This document shows, in pieces, positions 44,818-53,906 of a stretch of DNA of 64,000 bases (within the stretch, counting starts at the first letter, position 1; the number at the start of each line of letters is the position of its first letter). Source of the DNA: Candidatus Methylobacter titanis (GTDB lineage: Bacteria; Pseudomonadota; Gammaproteobacteria; Methylococcales; Methylomonadaceae); contig JAQSDX010000008.1 in assembly GCA_029946125.1 (NCBI GenBank), positions 1-64,000 of the forward strand, given 5' to 3'. The notes below the pieces were generated by a model. It worked only from the letters and a program-made list of their open reading frames with translations, had not been told where the DNA came from and ran no database searches. The translations under genes were made by a program, and so were the position numbers.

Positions 44818-45207
44818 ATGGAAATATTATTAATTGGCGCGGTACTGATGATCTTTGCTGTTTTGGTATCGGCATGGCTGATGACCTTTGCAAGATGGTT
44901 TCCAATTAAGGGCATTGATGGCGAATTCCTGACCGACTATAAGACCCTGATCAGAGCGCATATCGATTTTGCTTTAATGGCATTGTTCTGTCTTGGGTTT
45001 TATGCCGTTAAAGTACCGTTATCGGTTACCGCTTGCTGGCTGGTGGTGATCGGCGGCATCAGCAATCCCTGTGTCTTTGTTGTTGCTGCATTCGATCCGG
45101 CCTTTTGGGAAAAAACAATCTGGAAAGTTTATTCGGCTATTAGTTTTATCATCACAACGATAGGTTTTGGCTGGATTTGCATCAGCTTGTTGAATTACGC
45201 TTTATAA
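44818..45207 (+). CDS. Small membrane protein, TetR-controlled, unknown function
   Basis: A 129-residue protein with four predicted helices, starting MEILLIGAVLMIFAVLVSAW. There is one notable loop, WFPIKGIDGEFLTDYKTLIRAHIDFALMAL. No family was recognised. It reads away from tetR with two operator palindromes upstream, so expression probably responds to the TetR ligand. A transport or membrane-stress role is possible but unproved. The start has a weak purine stretch (AATAGGG). Confidence 0.75.
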   Translation: MEILLIGAVLMIFAVLVSAWLMTFARWFPIKGIDGEFLTDYKTLIRAHIDFALMALFCLGFYAVKVPLSVTACWLVVIGGISNPCVFVVAAFDPAFWEKTIWKVYSAISFIITTIGFGWICISLLNYAL

Positions 45208-45273
45208 ATTTGCTCATTTCCAACCTCGGGTATAATGAAAATTTAAAATAACAACAATAAAAAAAGGAATTCA

Positions 45274-45993
45274 ATGCCGGTCGATATTTTAATGACGGTT
45301 GTTGCAACATCCGTCATTCAGTCTATTTTTGGGGTAGGCGTATTATCATTGGGTACGCCGGTGTTGCTGTTACTCGGTTATGATTTTGTCGAGGCGCTGG
45401 GTGTGCTGCTGCCGGTTTCTATTGCGATAAGCGCTTTGCAAGTGCTAAGGCACTATGAAGATATCGATACCGGATTTTATAAAAACGTGTTGGTTTACAG
45501 CGTTCCTTTGGTGGTGGTGTTTTTAATGCTGGTGACTACCGTCAAAATCAACATCAGTTTGGTGATTGGCGGGGTGCTGATTTTTGTGGCGTTAGAAAGT
45601 TTTTCAACGGCTATTGAAAAAACCTTACAGTCCATAGCCAGACATGAAAAGATTTATCTGATGGCGATGGGGCTGGTTCATGGAGTCAGCAATTTAGGCG
45701 GTTCGCTGTTGACCGTGATGGTTTACAGCAAAAAATATTCAAAAAACAAAACGCGTGTGACAACGGCGGCGAGCTATGCGACATTTGCTTTGTGCCAGTT
45801 GGCAACGTTATTTGTTATGGATAGCGAGTTTACGGTGTCATTTACAGACAAGGTAAGCTTTATTCAGGTTGCTGTGGTGATGTTTTTACTGACGGAAGAA
45901 ATACTTTATAGCGGAATTGATAATGCAAAATATCGCAAAATATTTGCCGCATTTTTGTTTGCATCAGGTATCTTGTTAATGATCAAGTCATAA
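45274..45993 (+). CDS. TSUP/TauE-SafE family permease
   Basis: A 239-residue membrane protein with about eight helices. The family pattern is visible in VATSVIQSIFGVGVLSLGTPVLLLLGYDFVEALGVLLP, repeated in the second half as LVHGVSNLGGSLLTVMVYSKKYSKNKTR. TSUP proteins export sulfite or other organic or sulfur anions. A ribosome site (AAAGGAAT) precedes the ATG. It is followed 17 bases later by the DUF502 gene. Confidence 0.85.
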   Translation: MPVDILMTVVATSVIQSIFGVGVLSLGTPVLLLLGYDFVEALGVLLPVSIAISALQVLRHYEDIDTGFYKNVLVYSVPLVVVFLMLVTTVKINISLVIGGVLIFVALESFSTAIEKTLQSIARHEKIYLMAMGLVHGVSNLGGSLLTVMVYSKKYSKNKTRVTTAASYATFALCQLATLFVMDSEFTVSFTDKVSFIQVAVVMFLLTEEILYSGIDNAKYRKIFAAFLFASGILLMIKS

Positions 45994-46010
45994 TAAAATT
46001 GGAGAGAGAC

Positions 46011-46601
46011 ATGAAAGAGTGGGTTAAAAAGCTGTTGAATTATTTCCTGATCGGTATTCTTGCGGTCATTCCTATTGTTGTTATTTTGCAAATTATGATT
46101 TTTGTAAAAGACCGGGTTTCCGATTTGTTTCACTTGGTTTACGGTTATGCGGATAGTTATCTTTATACCAGTTTGGTGTTCGCGGTCAGTTTTATTATTC
46201 TGGCGTACATCGGCCACAAATTAGTTCAGGAAGGCCGGTCCTGGGTTATTGCCGCTTTTGATCATATTATTGACAGAATTCCATTCTTGAACACGGTTTA
46301 TCGGGTGCTTAAAAAAGTGATCAATATGTTTTCGAGCCACGATAAGACTATCGCCAAGGAAGTGGTTTATGTCGAATACCCAAAAGAAGGCCTTTGGGTG
46401 CCTGCATATGTGACCAACAGACTGGGTGATAAGTATGTGTTGTATGTTCCTACCTCGCCTAATCCGACATCCGGTTTTACGGTCATTGCCGATAAATCAA
46501 GAATCGTTAAATCGGCAATGAATATCGAAGAGGCTAGCAGCTTTGTGATCAGTGTGGGTGTTGATTACAGTAAGGCTTCGGAAATGAGCCAATTATCCTG
46601 A
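46011..46601 (+). CDS. DUF502 family membrane protein
   Basis: A 196-residue protein with two N-terminal helices (LLNYFLIGILAVIPIVVILQIMIFV; YLYTSLVFAVSFIILAYIGHKLV). The cytoplasmic part contains the family blocks RIPFLNTVYRVLKKVINMFS and VLYVPTSPNPTSGFTVI. The function of DUF502 proteins is not known. ATG 46011 is used because GGAGAG lies just upstream; a frame four codons longer exists. Confidence 0.88.
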   Translation: MKEWVKKLLNYFLIGILAVIPIVVILQIMIFVKDRVSDLFHLVYGYADSYLYTSLVFAVSFIILAYIGHKLVQEGRSWVIAAFDHIIDRIPFLNTVYRVLKKVINMFSSHDKTIAKEVVYVEYPKEGLWVPAYVTNRLGDKYVLYVPTSPNPTSGFTVIADKSRIVKSAMNIEEASSFVISVGVDYSKASEMSQLS

Positions 46602-46625
46602 GTCTTTAAGAATGGCAGGTATTTA

Positions 46626-46656
46626 AAAAACGACTAGGCGACCAGGATGGTCGCCT
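46626..46656 (-). terminator. Terminator of the oad operon
   Basis: AGGCGACCAGGATGGTCGCCT (46636-46656) makes a stable stem. On the minus strand it is followed, after five bases, by a run of six T. It lies about 45 bases after the oadB stop. The core also belongs to the GGCGACC REP-like family. Confidence 0.7.
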
Positions 46657-46700
46657 GTCCTCATTAACTGATGGTTTAAGTCAGCGGCTTATTGCCGTGG

Positions 46701-47828
46701 TTACTTAACCAAGCTCAACAAAATCCCCGCTGCCACCGCAGAACCAATTACCCCGGCGACATTAGGCCCCATGGCATGCATCAGCAAGAAATTATGCGGG
46801 TTGCTTTCCAGCCCAACTTTGTTGACTACCCTTGCTGACATTGGCACTGCGGAGACACCGGCGGCACCGATCAGTGGATTAATCGGGGTGCTGCTGAATT
46901 TGTTCATGATTTTCGCCATAATCACCCCCGAGGCTGTGCCGATACTGAAAGCAATCGCTCCCAAGCCTAAGATACCCAATGTTTTGACTTGTAAAAAGGC
47001 TTCAGCGCTGAGCTTTGAACCTACCGCTAATCCCAAGAAAATAGTGATAATATTGATCAGTTCGTTTTGTGCGGTTTGACTCAAACGTTCTACCACGCCA
47101 CACGCGTTCATCAGATTACCCAGTGCGAACATGCCGATTAAAGGTGCGGCTGACGGTAACAGCAAGGCGCAAATAACCAGCAACATTAACGGGAAGACGA
47201 TTTTTTCGGTCTTGCTGACTGCCCGCAGTTGCTGCATCTCGATTTTACGTTCATCCTCAGTCGTTAATGCACGCATGATCGGCGGCTGTATCAGCGGCAC
47301 TAAAGCCATGTAGGAATAGGCTGCAACCGCAATGGCACCCAATAAGTCAGGTGATAGTTTCGAGGCGACATAAATAGCCGTCGGGCCATCCGCACCACCG
47401 ATTATGCCAATCGCGGCGGCATCTTGTAAGGTAAATTCCAATCCGGGTATGGCATTAAGCGCCAATGCTCCCAGCAGTGAGGTAAAGATACCGAATTGCG
47501 CCGCAGCGCCTAACAACAAGGTTTTTGGATTGGCCAGCATCGGGCCGAAATCGGTCATTGCGCCCACGCCCATAAAGATGAGTAGCGGAAAAATACCGGT
47601 TTTAATGCCGAAATACAGGTAGTACAAAATGCCGCCTTCCTCGGCGATACCGGCAATAGGAATGTTGCTGAGTATTGCGCCAAAGCCTATCGGCAGTAAC
47701 AGCAAGGGTTCAAAGCCTTTTTTGATCGCCAGAAACAGCAGCAAAAAGCCGATCAGCATCATGAACACTTGGCCACCGGTAAAGTTGTAAATACCGGTGC
47801 TATGCCAGAGTAAAGTGAGATTTTCCAT
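46701..47828 (-). CDS. oadB: Oxaloacetate decarboxylase beta subunit (sodium pump)
   Basis: A 375-residue membrane subunit that couples carboxybiotin decarboxylation to Na+ export. Characteristic stretches are [15 protein letters not shown], the [30 protein letters not shown] region and the C-terminal [19 protein letters not shown], which hold the conserved Asp and Ser residues of the Na+ path. It is the last gene of oadGAB and lies about 130 bases after oadA, with two REP-like hairpins between. It may work as oxaloacetate or methylmalonyl-CoA decarboxylase; the alpha subunit supports oxaloacetate or pyruvate carboxylase type. Confidence 0.93.
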   Translation of the reverse strand: MENLTLLWHSTGIYNFTGGQVFMMLIGFLLLFLAIKKGFEPLLLLPIGFGAILSNIPIAGIAEEGGILYYLYFGIKTGIFPLLIFMGVGAMTDFGPMLANPKTLLLGAAAQFGIFTSLLGALALNAIPGLEFTLQDAAAIGIIGGADGPTAIYVASKLSPDLLGAIAVAAYSYMALVPLIQPPIMRALTTEDERKIEMQQLRAVSKTEKIVFPLMLLVICALLLPSAAPLIGMFALGNLMNACGVVERLSQTAQNELINIITIFLGLAVGSKLSAEAFLQVKTLGILGLGAIAFSIGTASGVIMAKIMNKFSSTPINPLIGAAGVSAVPMSARVVNKVGLESNPHNFLLMHAMGPNVAGVIGSAVAAGILLSLVK

Positions 47829-47854
47829 GGGATGACCCTTTAATTAAATCATGT

Positions 47855-47910
47855 AGGGGCGACCGGATGAGTCGCCCTTGTTCAGACACAGGCGACCGGC
47901 CGGTCGCCCT
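47855..47910. repeat. Two REP-like palindromes between oadA and oadB
   Basis: GGGGCGACCGGATGAGTCGCCC is followed by GGCGACCGGCCGGTCGCC (47891-47908), members of the GGCGACC family seen also at 3432, 46636 and 60747. In the oad operon they could slow decay or partly stop transcription before oadB. Confidence 0.6.
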
Positions 47911-47957
47911 TTATGCCCGCGGGTACTACGGTTCTTTACGCTCTTTGTGGCTGTTCT

Positions 47958-49748
47958 TTATAAGGAAATCAACACATCCCCGCCGGCAACGGCACTGCCT
48001 TCTTTGACATAGATCGTGCTGACGATACCGGTCGTTTTGGAGCGGACTTCGGTCTCCATTTTCATGGCTTCCATGATGACCACGACATCGCCTTCGGCAA
48101 CGATGCTGCCGACATCGACCAGGATTTTCAGAATATTGCCGGCCATCGGCGACTCAACTGTGGCACCGCTGCTGGCTATCAGTGCGGCATGAGGTGCGCT
48201 GGCATTCGGTTGAATGCTCAAGGCAGTGTTGTTGGGGCCGACCATGACGCTGAAATTTCTGCCGTCGACATTAACCGTATAGGTTTCGGTTTGTGGCGGG
48301 GTAGTTGCGTTGACGGCGTTAGCTGTCGGCGCATTAGCAAACGTTTCCGCATTAGGTGCGGCTTCAAAAGCGGCCGGATTGCCCCGGTTAACCAGGAATT
48401 TCCAGCCGATTTGCGCAAACAAGCCGTTAATCAACGCGTCTTCTTCGATGTTGGCAGCGAGGGTTACGCCTTCGGTCTGGGCTTTTTCCTGAACTTCGGC
48501 AATCAGTTTATCCATTTCCGGTGCGATCAGATCGGCCGGACGACAAGTAATCGCCAGTTCGCCGTTCAGCACTTTGTCTTGTAAGGCTTTGTTGACCGGC
48601 GCAGGCGTAGCACCGTATTCGCCTTTTAACACACCGGCAGTTTCTTTGGTGATGTTCTTGTAACGTTCGCCGTTCATTACGTTGATTACAGCTTGACTGC
48701 CGACGATTTGTGACGTGGGCGTGACCAGCGGGATAAAGCCTAAGTCTTCACGCACCCGGGGAATTTCCAGCATGACCTCGTCGAACTTGTCGGCAGCACC
48801 TTGTTCTTTCAGTTGGCTTTCCATATTGGTCAGCATACCGCCGGGTACTTGGGAAATCAGGATGCGACTATCGACACCTTTTAAGCTGCCCTCGTATTGC
48901 GCATATTTTTTGCGAATATCCCGGAAATAGGCAGCGATATGTTCCAATTCGACCAGATCCAGGCCGGTATCGCGCCCGGTACCGTCCAAGCTGGCGACGA
49001 TGGTCTCGGTGGGACTGTGTCCGTAAGTCATGCTCAGTGATGAAATAGCGGTATCGACATTATCCACGCCCGCTTCGACGGCCTTGATAATGCTGGCGAC
49101 ACTCAAGCCGGTGGTGGCATGGCAATGCAAATGGATGGGTATATTAGTACTGGTTTTCAGACGACTGACCAGTTCAAAGGCGTCGTAAGGCTTGAGTAGT
49201 CCTGCCATGTCTTTGACACAAATGGAATGCGCGCCCATGTCTTCGATCTGTTTGCCCAGCGCTACCCATAAGTCCATGGTGTGTACAGGACTGGTGGTGT
49301 AGGAGATGGTGCCTTGCGCATGGGCGTCGGTACGGAGTACGGCTTTGACGGCATGCTCAATGTTGCGCATGTCGTTCATCGCGTCAAAGATGCGAAACAC
49401 ATCGATACCGTTGATGACGCAACGCTCAACAAATTTATCCACGACATCGTCGGCATAATGCCGGTAGCCTAAGATATTTTGGCCGCGAAACAGCATTTGC
49501 TGGGGGGTGTTAGGCATAGCGGCTTTCAGCAGACGCAGTCTTTCCCAAGGATCTTCGCCCAAATAACGGATACAGGCATCAAAAGTCGCGCCGCCCCAGG
49601 ATTCAATAGACCAGTAACCAATCCGGTCGAGTCTTTCGCAAATAGGCAGCATATCTTCGATGCGCAACCGGGTTGCCAAAATAGATTGATGAGCATCACG
49701 CAGAACGACTTCGGTGATACCTAAGGGCTGCTTTATATCGGTGGACAT
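47958..49748 (-). CDS. oadA: Oxaloacetate decarboxylase alpha subunit
   Basis: A 596-residue biotin enzyme. The N-terminal TIM-barrel carboxyltransferase domain has [32 protein letters not shown], the metal site [11 protein letters not shown] and [23 protein letters not shown]-conserved domain follows. The flexible Ala/Asn/Thr-rich stretch (about 470-500) leads to the biotinyl domain with EAMKMET, where Lys carries biotin. It forms the OadGAB complex with the membrane subunits. The preceding hairpin at 49841-49879 may set its level relative to oadG. Confidence 0.95.
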   Translation of the reverse strand: MSTDIKQPLGITEVVLRDAHQSILATRLRIEDMLPICERLDRIGYWSIESWGGATFDACIRYLGEDPWERLRLLKAAMPNTPQQMLFRGQNILGYRHYADDVVDKFVERCVINGIDVFRIFDAMNDMRNIEHAVKAVLRTDAHAQGTISYTTSPVHTMDLWVALGKQIEDMGAHSICVKDMAGLLKPYDAFELVSRLKTSTNIPIHLHCHATTGLSVASIIKAVEAGVDNVDTAISSLSMTYGHSPTETIVASLDGTGRDTGLDLVELEHIAAYFRDIRKKYAQYEGSLKGVDSRILISQVPGGMLTNMESQLKEQGAADKFDEVMLEIPRVREDLGFIPLVTPTSQIVGSQAVINVMNGERYKNITKETAGVLKGEYGATPAPVNKALQDKVLNGELAITCRPADLIAPEMDKLIAEVQEKAQTEGVTLAANIEEDALINGLFAQIGWKFLVNRGNPAAFEAAPNAETFANAPTANAVNATTPPQTETYTVNVDGRNFSVMVGPNNTALSIQPNASAPHAALIASSGATVESPMAGNILKILVDVGSIVAEGDVVVIMEAMKMETEVRSKTTGIVSTIYVKEGSAVAGGDVLISL

Positions 49749-49840
49749 GCTTGTTGTTTCTCCTGAAACCTTGATAAATTGTAATGGCTTGGTTATAAAA
49801 AATAGAACTCGGGTGACACGGCATTGTCCATGAAAGGCAC

Positions 49841-49879
49841 AAAAAACACGAAAAAATAAAAAGTTTTTTCGTGTTTTTT
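49841..49879 (-). promoter_or_regulatory. AT-rich perfect hairpin between oadG and oadA
   Basis: AAAAAACACGAAAAAA and its exact complement TTTTTTCGTGTTTTTT flank seven bases. On the minus strand it is a stem ending in a T-run, as in an intrinsic terminator, but it lies inside an operon. It may attenuate oadA transcription, or oadG and oadA may be separately expressed. Confidence 0.55.
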
Positions 49880-49964
49880 GCGGGCATCATCTACTCAGTC
49901 AAATCCGTGGTACCTGCTCTGCCAAGTGATTACGATAAATTTTCAATCATTGACCTTGTGGCCG

Positions 49965-50246
49965 TTAGTTATGCTTCTCGGCAACTGCTCCCTGCGTTGC
50001 TCTACCTCCTGCATCCTTGCAGTCGTTTCGGTACTGATGCACGGCGGCAGTTATCGCGGCAACAACGCTTTTATCGATGTCGGAGCTAATACCGGGTACC
50101 GCCCGCGATACCGGCATTTCTGGGAAATAGCGCTGTACCACTGCCGACATCAGGACAATAGCGCCTACCAGCATGGTCAAAAACAGGAACACGATGCCCA
50201 TCCCGGTAAACATTAATTCGATTCCGCTAGTCATTAGTTCTGTCAT
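49965..50246 (-). CDS. oadG: Oxaloacetate decarboxylase gamma subunit
   Basis: A 93-residue assembly subunit. One N-terminal membrane helix (IELMFTGMGIVFLFLTMLVGAIVLM, about 8-32) carries the typical GMGxVFxFL pattern. A short linker follows and a C-terminal part with ISSDIDKSVVAAITAAVHQYR, the alpha-binding tail. It is the first gene of the oad set; the 216-base gap to oadA is longer than usual. Confidence 0.87.
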   Translation of the reverse strand: MTELMTSGIELMFTGMGIVFLFLTMLVGAIVLMSAVVQRYFPEMPVSRAVPGISSDIDKSVVAAITAAVHQYRNDCKDAGGRATQGAVAEKHN

Positions 50247-50362
50247 GGTTGATCACGTTTTTTAAAATAGTTTAACTATTGCATTGTATCATAGGCAAAA
50301 ATCATAACTAATCGATGTTTTTTCATGATGACAATTGGCAGGCAGTCTTTTGGTTATGGGGT

Positions 50363-50420
50363 TGTGGGCGCGAATTTATTCGCGCAGTGGGTTAAAAACG
50401 CGAATAAATTCGCGCCCACA
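50363..50420. repeat. REP-like double hairpin upstream of msrB
   Basis: TGTGGGCGCGAATTTATTCG at 50363 and its complement CGAATAAATTCGCGCCCACA ending 50420. Each arm is itself palindromic (CGCGAATTTATTCGCG). It lies 30 bases before msrB and may serve as a terminator or a regulatory stem. Confidence 0.7.
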
Positions 50421-50450
50421 TTATAAATGGTTGTTATTAGGAGTAAAAAT

Positions 50451-50849
50451 ATGACAGATACAGAACGCGACGAAAATGAACAGTGGCATGACAAATTAAC
50501 GCCCGAGCAATTTACTATTTGCCGGCTGAAAGCTACCGAGCCGCCGTTTACCGGCAAATACGCCGATTGTAAAAAAGACGGTATTTATCAGTGTATTTGC
50601 TGCGGCAATCCGTTATTCGATTCGGCGACTAAATATGATTCAGGTTCAGGTTGGCCGAGTTTTTGGGATGTACTGTCTGAACACAGCGTGGCTGAACATG
50701 TCGACGCCAGTCATGGGATGCGCAGGGTTGAAGTGACCTGTAAATCCTGCGATGCACATTTAGGCCATGTGTTTGAAGATGGTCCACAACCGACAGGTCT
50801 GCGTTACTGCATAAATTCTGCGGCCTTAGACTTAAAAGAAAAATTATGA
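50451..50849 (+). CDS. msrB: Peptide-methionine (R)-S-oxide reductase
   Basis: A 132-residue repair enzyme that reduces the R-form of methionine sulfoxide in proteins. The two zinc CxxC pairs are CICCGN and CKSCDAH. The catalytic Cys is in [12 protein letters not shown], and [10 protein letters not shown] is the substrate motif. ATG 50451 with AGGAGT upstream is the start. Its stop overlaps the apeB start by four bases. Confidence 0.96.
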   Translation: MTDTERDENEQWHDKLTPEQFTICRLKATEPPFTGKYADCKKDGIYQCICCGNPLFDSATKYDSGSGWPSFWDVLSEHSVAEHVDASHGMRRVEVTCKSCDAHLGHVFEDGPQPTGLRYCINSAALDLKEKL

Positions 50850-52150
50850 GCGTTAGACAGCAGGTTCAAAACTTACTGGATTTTATCGATGCCAGTCCCA
50901 GTCCCTGGCATGTGGTTAAAACCATCGAAGCCCAGCTTGCGACGCAAACTCCGGCGTGGGAGCGTCTCGACGAAACCGCCAAATGGACATTGCAGCCGGG
51001 CGGGAGTTATTACGTGGTGCGTGACGATTCGTCTATCGTCCTGTTTGTACAGGGACAAAAACCGCTGGCTGAAACCGGGTTTAAAATTATCGGCGCACAT
51101 ACCGATTCTCCCGGCTTGAGAATAAAACCGAATGCTGCCAGCAGCGTGGATGGCTTGTTAAGGCTGGGCGTCGAGATTTACGGCGGACCCATTTTGGCGA
51201 CGTTCACCGACAGGGATTTAAGTCTCGCCGGAAGGATGAGTTATAAAAACGATCAGGGTGACATAGCCAGTCTGCTGGTCAAATTTGATCAACCGTTGCT
51301 GCGCTTGCCTAATCTGGCAATACACATGAACAGAACAGTTAATGAAGACGGCCTGAAACTGCAAAAGCAGACCGAGTTGCCGTTGATCTTATCGGCATTG
51401 ACCGAAGAACAGCTACCTCAAGCTTATTTTTCTGCATTACTGCAACAGCAAACAGGCGTGGCCGCTACGCGCATTTTATCCTGGGATTTAGCTGTGTACG
51501 ACACCCAGAAAGGCGCTTTCTGGGGCGCGGAAAACCAGTTTTATGCAGATAGCCAACTGGATAATCTGTCTTCCTGTCATGCCGCGTTGCAGGCATTGCT
51601 TTTCGATGATATGCAGCCGGACACTACGCTGGTGTGCGCGTTTTTCGACCATGAAGAAATCGGCAGCCAAAGTAACAAAGGCGCGGACGGCAGTTTTCTG
51701 CCCGATGTACTCCAGCGCATTGCTCTTTCGACTGCAGAAGGCAGCGAAGATGTTGCCAGAGCGCTGGCGAAAAGTTTCATGATCAGCGCGGATATGGCGC
51801 ATGCCTATCAGCCTAATTTCCCCAATGCCTACGACCCCGACCATAAAGTCGGCGTCAATAAAGGTCCGGTGATTAAAGTCAACGCCAATCAAAGCTACAG
51901 CTCGGAAAGCGTCTCGGCAGCGATGTTTGCCGACTGGTGCGAACAGGCCGAAGTACCTTACCAGACCTATTCGCACCGTTGCGATATGCCTTGCGGGAGC
52001 ACCATCGGGCCGATTACGGCCGCAAAACTGGGCATACGCTCAATCGATGTCGGCAGCCCGATGTGGGCGATGCACAGCATCCGAGAAAGCGCCGGGGTGT
52101 TGGATCATGATTACCTGATCAGGGTGATGAAACGGTTTTTTGCTGAGTAA
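50846..52150 (+). CDS. apeB: Aspartyl aminopeptidase (M18 family)
   Basis: A 434-residue zinc aminopeptidase that removes N-terminal acidic residues. Metal ligands and catalytic residues are in [50 protein letters not shown] and, at the end, [18 protein letters not shown]. Length is standard. It is coupled to msrB by an ATGA overlap. Confidence 0.95.
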   Translation: MSVRQQVQNLLDFIDASPSPWHVVKTIEAQLATQTPAWERLDETAKWTLQPGGSYYVVRDDSSIVLFVQGQKPLAETGFKIIGAHTDSPGLRIKPNAASSVDGLLRLGVEIYGGPILATFTDRDLSLAGRMSYKNDQGDIASLLVKFDQPLLRLPNLAIHMNRTVNEDGLKLQKQTELPLILSALTEEQLPQAYFSALLQQQTGVAATRILSWDLAVYDTQKGAFWGAENQFYADSQLDNLSSCHAALQALLFDDMQPDTTLVCAFFDHEEIGSQSNKGADGSFLPDVLQRIALSTAEGSEDVARALAKSFMISADMAHAYQPNFPNAYDPDHKVGVNKGPVIKVNANQSYSSESVSAAMFADWCEQAEVPYQTYSHRCDMPCGSTIGPITAAKLGIRSIDVGSPMWAMHSIRESAGVLDHDYLIRVMKRFFAE

Positions 52151-52171
52151 AGTATAAGCTCACAAAATCAC

Positions 52172-52238
52172 GTAGGGCGTGCCGTGCGCGCCAAAAGACA
52201 GCAACATAATTAAAATGGCGCGCACGGCACGCCCTACC
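52172..52238. repeat. Perfect 21-bp inverted repeat
   Basis: GTAGGGCGTGCCGTGCGCGCC and its exact complement enclose 25 bases. GTAGGGCGTGC also occurs near 60712. It lies after apeB and can act as an RNA hairpin; no T-run follows. Confidence 0.65.
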
Positions 52239-52299
52239 AATGAAGCAATGACGCAGATAAATATTAAAATGACAGTCGCCAACTTTTTGCTGTAAGTTC

Positions 52300-52884
52300 A
52301 TGGTCGTTAATCTAGTCCCCTTTGACGGCGAGCTTTATCTAATCAAACAATTTTACAGCTTGCCGGAGGCTGATTTGCTGTTTGCAAAGTTACATGCCGA
52401 TTTGGCTTGGCAGGAAGAAGCCATTTTTATCTACGGCAGGTGGGTTAAAGTGCCCCGGCTGATGTGTTGGTACGGCGATCCCGGTGCCTGGTACCGCTAT
52501 TCGGGCGTTAATCATCAGCCGATGCTCTGGACTCCGGCGTTACAGACAATCAGGGAGAAAGTGGAGTGGCAGTGTCAATGCACCTTTAACAGCGTATTAG
52601 CCAATTTGTACCGTGACGGTAAAGATTCGATGGGCTGTCATGCCGATGATGAAAAACAGCTGGGGAAAAATCCGGTGATTGCGTCATTGAGCTTGGGCGA
52701 TCAGCGCCTATTCAAGCTGCGTCATAAAAAAAGCCAAGAAAAACTGGATATAGTTTTAGGCCACGGCGATTTGTTAGTGATGTCCGGCACCTTGCAACAC
52801 CACTGGATGCATTCGCTGCCTAAAACCAAAAAAATGAAAATGCCCCGGATCAATTTAACGTTTCGGGAGATTAAGGTGGCTTGA
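52300..52884 (+). CDS. alkB: AlkB-like 2-oxoglutarate/Fe(II) dioxygenase
   Basis: A 194-residue dioxygenase of the AlkB family, which demethylates alkylated nucleic-acid bases. It resembles the ALKBH2/3-type bacterial homologue. Iron ligands are HADDE (H-x-D) and the distal His in HHWMHSLPKT; the 2OG-binding Arg lies in PRINLTFR. The N-terminus contains RWVKVPRLMCWYGDPGAWYRYSG. It lies alone between an inverted repeat and an IS200/IS605-like remnant. Confidence 0.9.
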   Translation: MVVNLVPFDGELYLIKQFYSLPEADLLFAKLHADLAWQEEAIFIYGRWVKVPRLMCWYGDPGAWYRYSGVNHQPMLWTPALQTIREKVEWQCQCTFNSVLANLYRDGKDSMGCHADDEKQLGKNPVIASLSLGDQRLFKLRHKKSQEKLDIVLGHGDLLVMSGTLQHHWMHSLPKTKKMKMPRINLTFREIKVA

Positions 52885-52923
52885 TTCGTCGCGAAGACTC
52901 TAACTGGAGCCTCAAGAAAGAAA

Positions 52924-53143
52924 TTGACATCCACCCCCAGCTAAAGCAAGGGGATTCCTTAGTACAGCCCTCCATGCCCGAAGGGGACGACTCTGAAAAT
53001 CGTCTTACTTCACACCATCTCAGTTACCCTGATGGCAGGAGATACGCAGCAACAGCGCATCCAACAGAGAAAATTATAAATGACAAACAACCAAAGTCAA
53101 GAGCATCCTTACATCCCCGACCTGAAGGACGGGGGCTTTACGG
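52924..53143 (+). mobile_element. IS200/IS605-like non-coding remnant
   Basis: The left end TTGACATCCACCCCCAGC ... GGGGATTCC and the right end ACATCCCCGACCTGAAGG ... GGGGCTTTACGG have the hairpins typical of IS200/IS605-family ends. Only about 220 bases lie between, without tnpA or tnpB. It looks like a palindrome-associated, non-autonomous element. A fragment of the same left end may lie at 151-172. Confidence 0.55.
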
Positions 53144-53363
53144 ACTCTGTGGGTAAAATTTCGTGTCTTCGGTTTTTTTTAATATAAACTTAAGTAGCGA
53201 TTCATATCTAATCAACACGCTTGAACTCAGTTACTTTAGCAATGAAAAAATGAAGGCACATCAACAAGCGGCTGAAGTCGTAAATAAACAAGATTTAGAT
53301 GAAAAAATAACAAATACAGCAAAAATGTCTATACTTATCCCATTATCCTACGCACCAGAATAG
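53144..53363. other. Upstream region of the YfiR-like gene
   Basis: About 220 bases of AT-rich DNA before 53364. A GTG-started frame of 66 codons ends exactly at the YfiR start, but its protein has no family likeness and no ribosome site, so it is probably the leader of the operon. Confidence 0.35.
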
Positions 53364-53906
53364 ATGAATATTATCAACTTATTAGGTGTTTTTTTTAGCG
53401 TAGTCTTATTGCTTTCGCAGCAGGTCATCGCTGATGATGCCGATGTCGAATATAAAGTAAAAGCCGGTTATTTGTACAATTTCACCAAATTTATTACTTG
53501 GCCTGAGGATAGGTACGAAACCTTTAACCTCTGTATTGTGGGTGAAGATCCTTTTGGCGATTTAATAGACCCCATCGAACAGCGCACAGCTTTTGGACGA
53601 CCTATTAAACTATTCAGGTTTAATCGTCTTAATAAAGAGCAGCATTGCCATATTCTTTTTATCAGTGCCGCTATCAAAGATAAGGTGTTGCTCAAAGGCA
53701 TGCTGATTGTTGACAATACCCATACATCATTAACCGTAGGCGAAAGTAACGAGTTTACTGCTCAGGGGGGAATGATTGGTTTTGTTAACAGACTGGGCAA
53801 AATTAAATTACAGATTAACCTGAAAGCTCTACAACAGAGTGGTTTAAAAATAAGCGCAAAATTATTGGAAGTTGCTGAACTGATTGACGGAGAAAGCAAT
53901 GATTAA
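53364..53906 (+). CDS. YfiR-like periplasmic protein (DUF4154)
   Basis: A 180-residue DUF4154/YfiR-family protein. Residues 1-23 (MNIINLLGVFFSVVLLLSQQ...) form a signal peptide, and VEYKVKAGYLYNFTKFITWPEDRY is the family's start. VDNTHTSLTVGE and GMIGFVNRLGKIKLQIN are the usual C-terminal blocks. In Pseudomonas YfiR restrains the diguanylate cyclase YfiN in the periplasm, with cysteines sensing redox. Here two cysteines are visible (NLCIVG, QHCHILF). It overlaps the c-di-GMP enzyme gene by eight bases. Confidence 0.88.
   Translation: MNIINLLGVFFSVVLLLSQQVIADDADVEYKVKAGYLYNFTKFITWPEDRYETFNLCIVGEDPFGDLIDPIEQRTAFGRPIKLFRFNRLNKEQHCHILFISAAIKDKVLLKGMLIVDNTHTSLTVGESNEFTAQGGMIGFVNRLGKIKLQINLKALQQSGLKISAKLLEVAELIDGESND

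Noticed and set aside
53163-53363. 66-codon frame ending at the YfiR-like gene
   Set aside because: GTG start, no ribosome site, no family likeness; probably operon leader.
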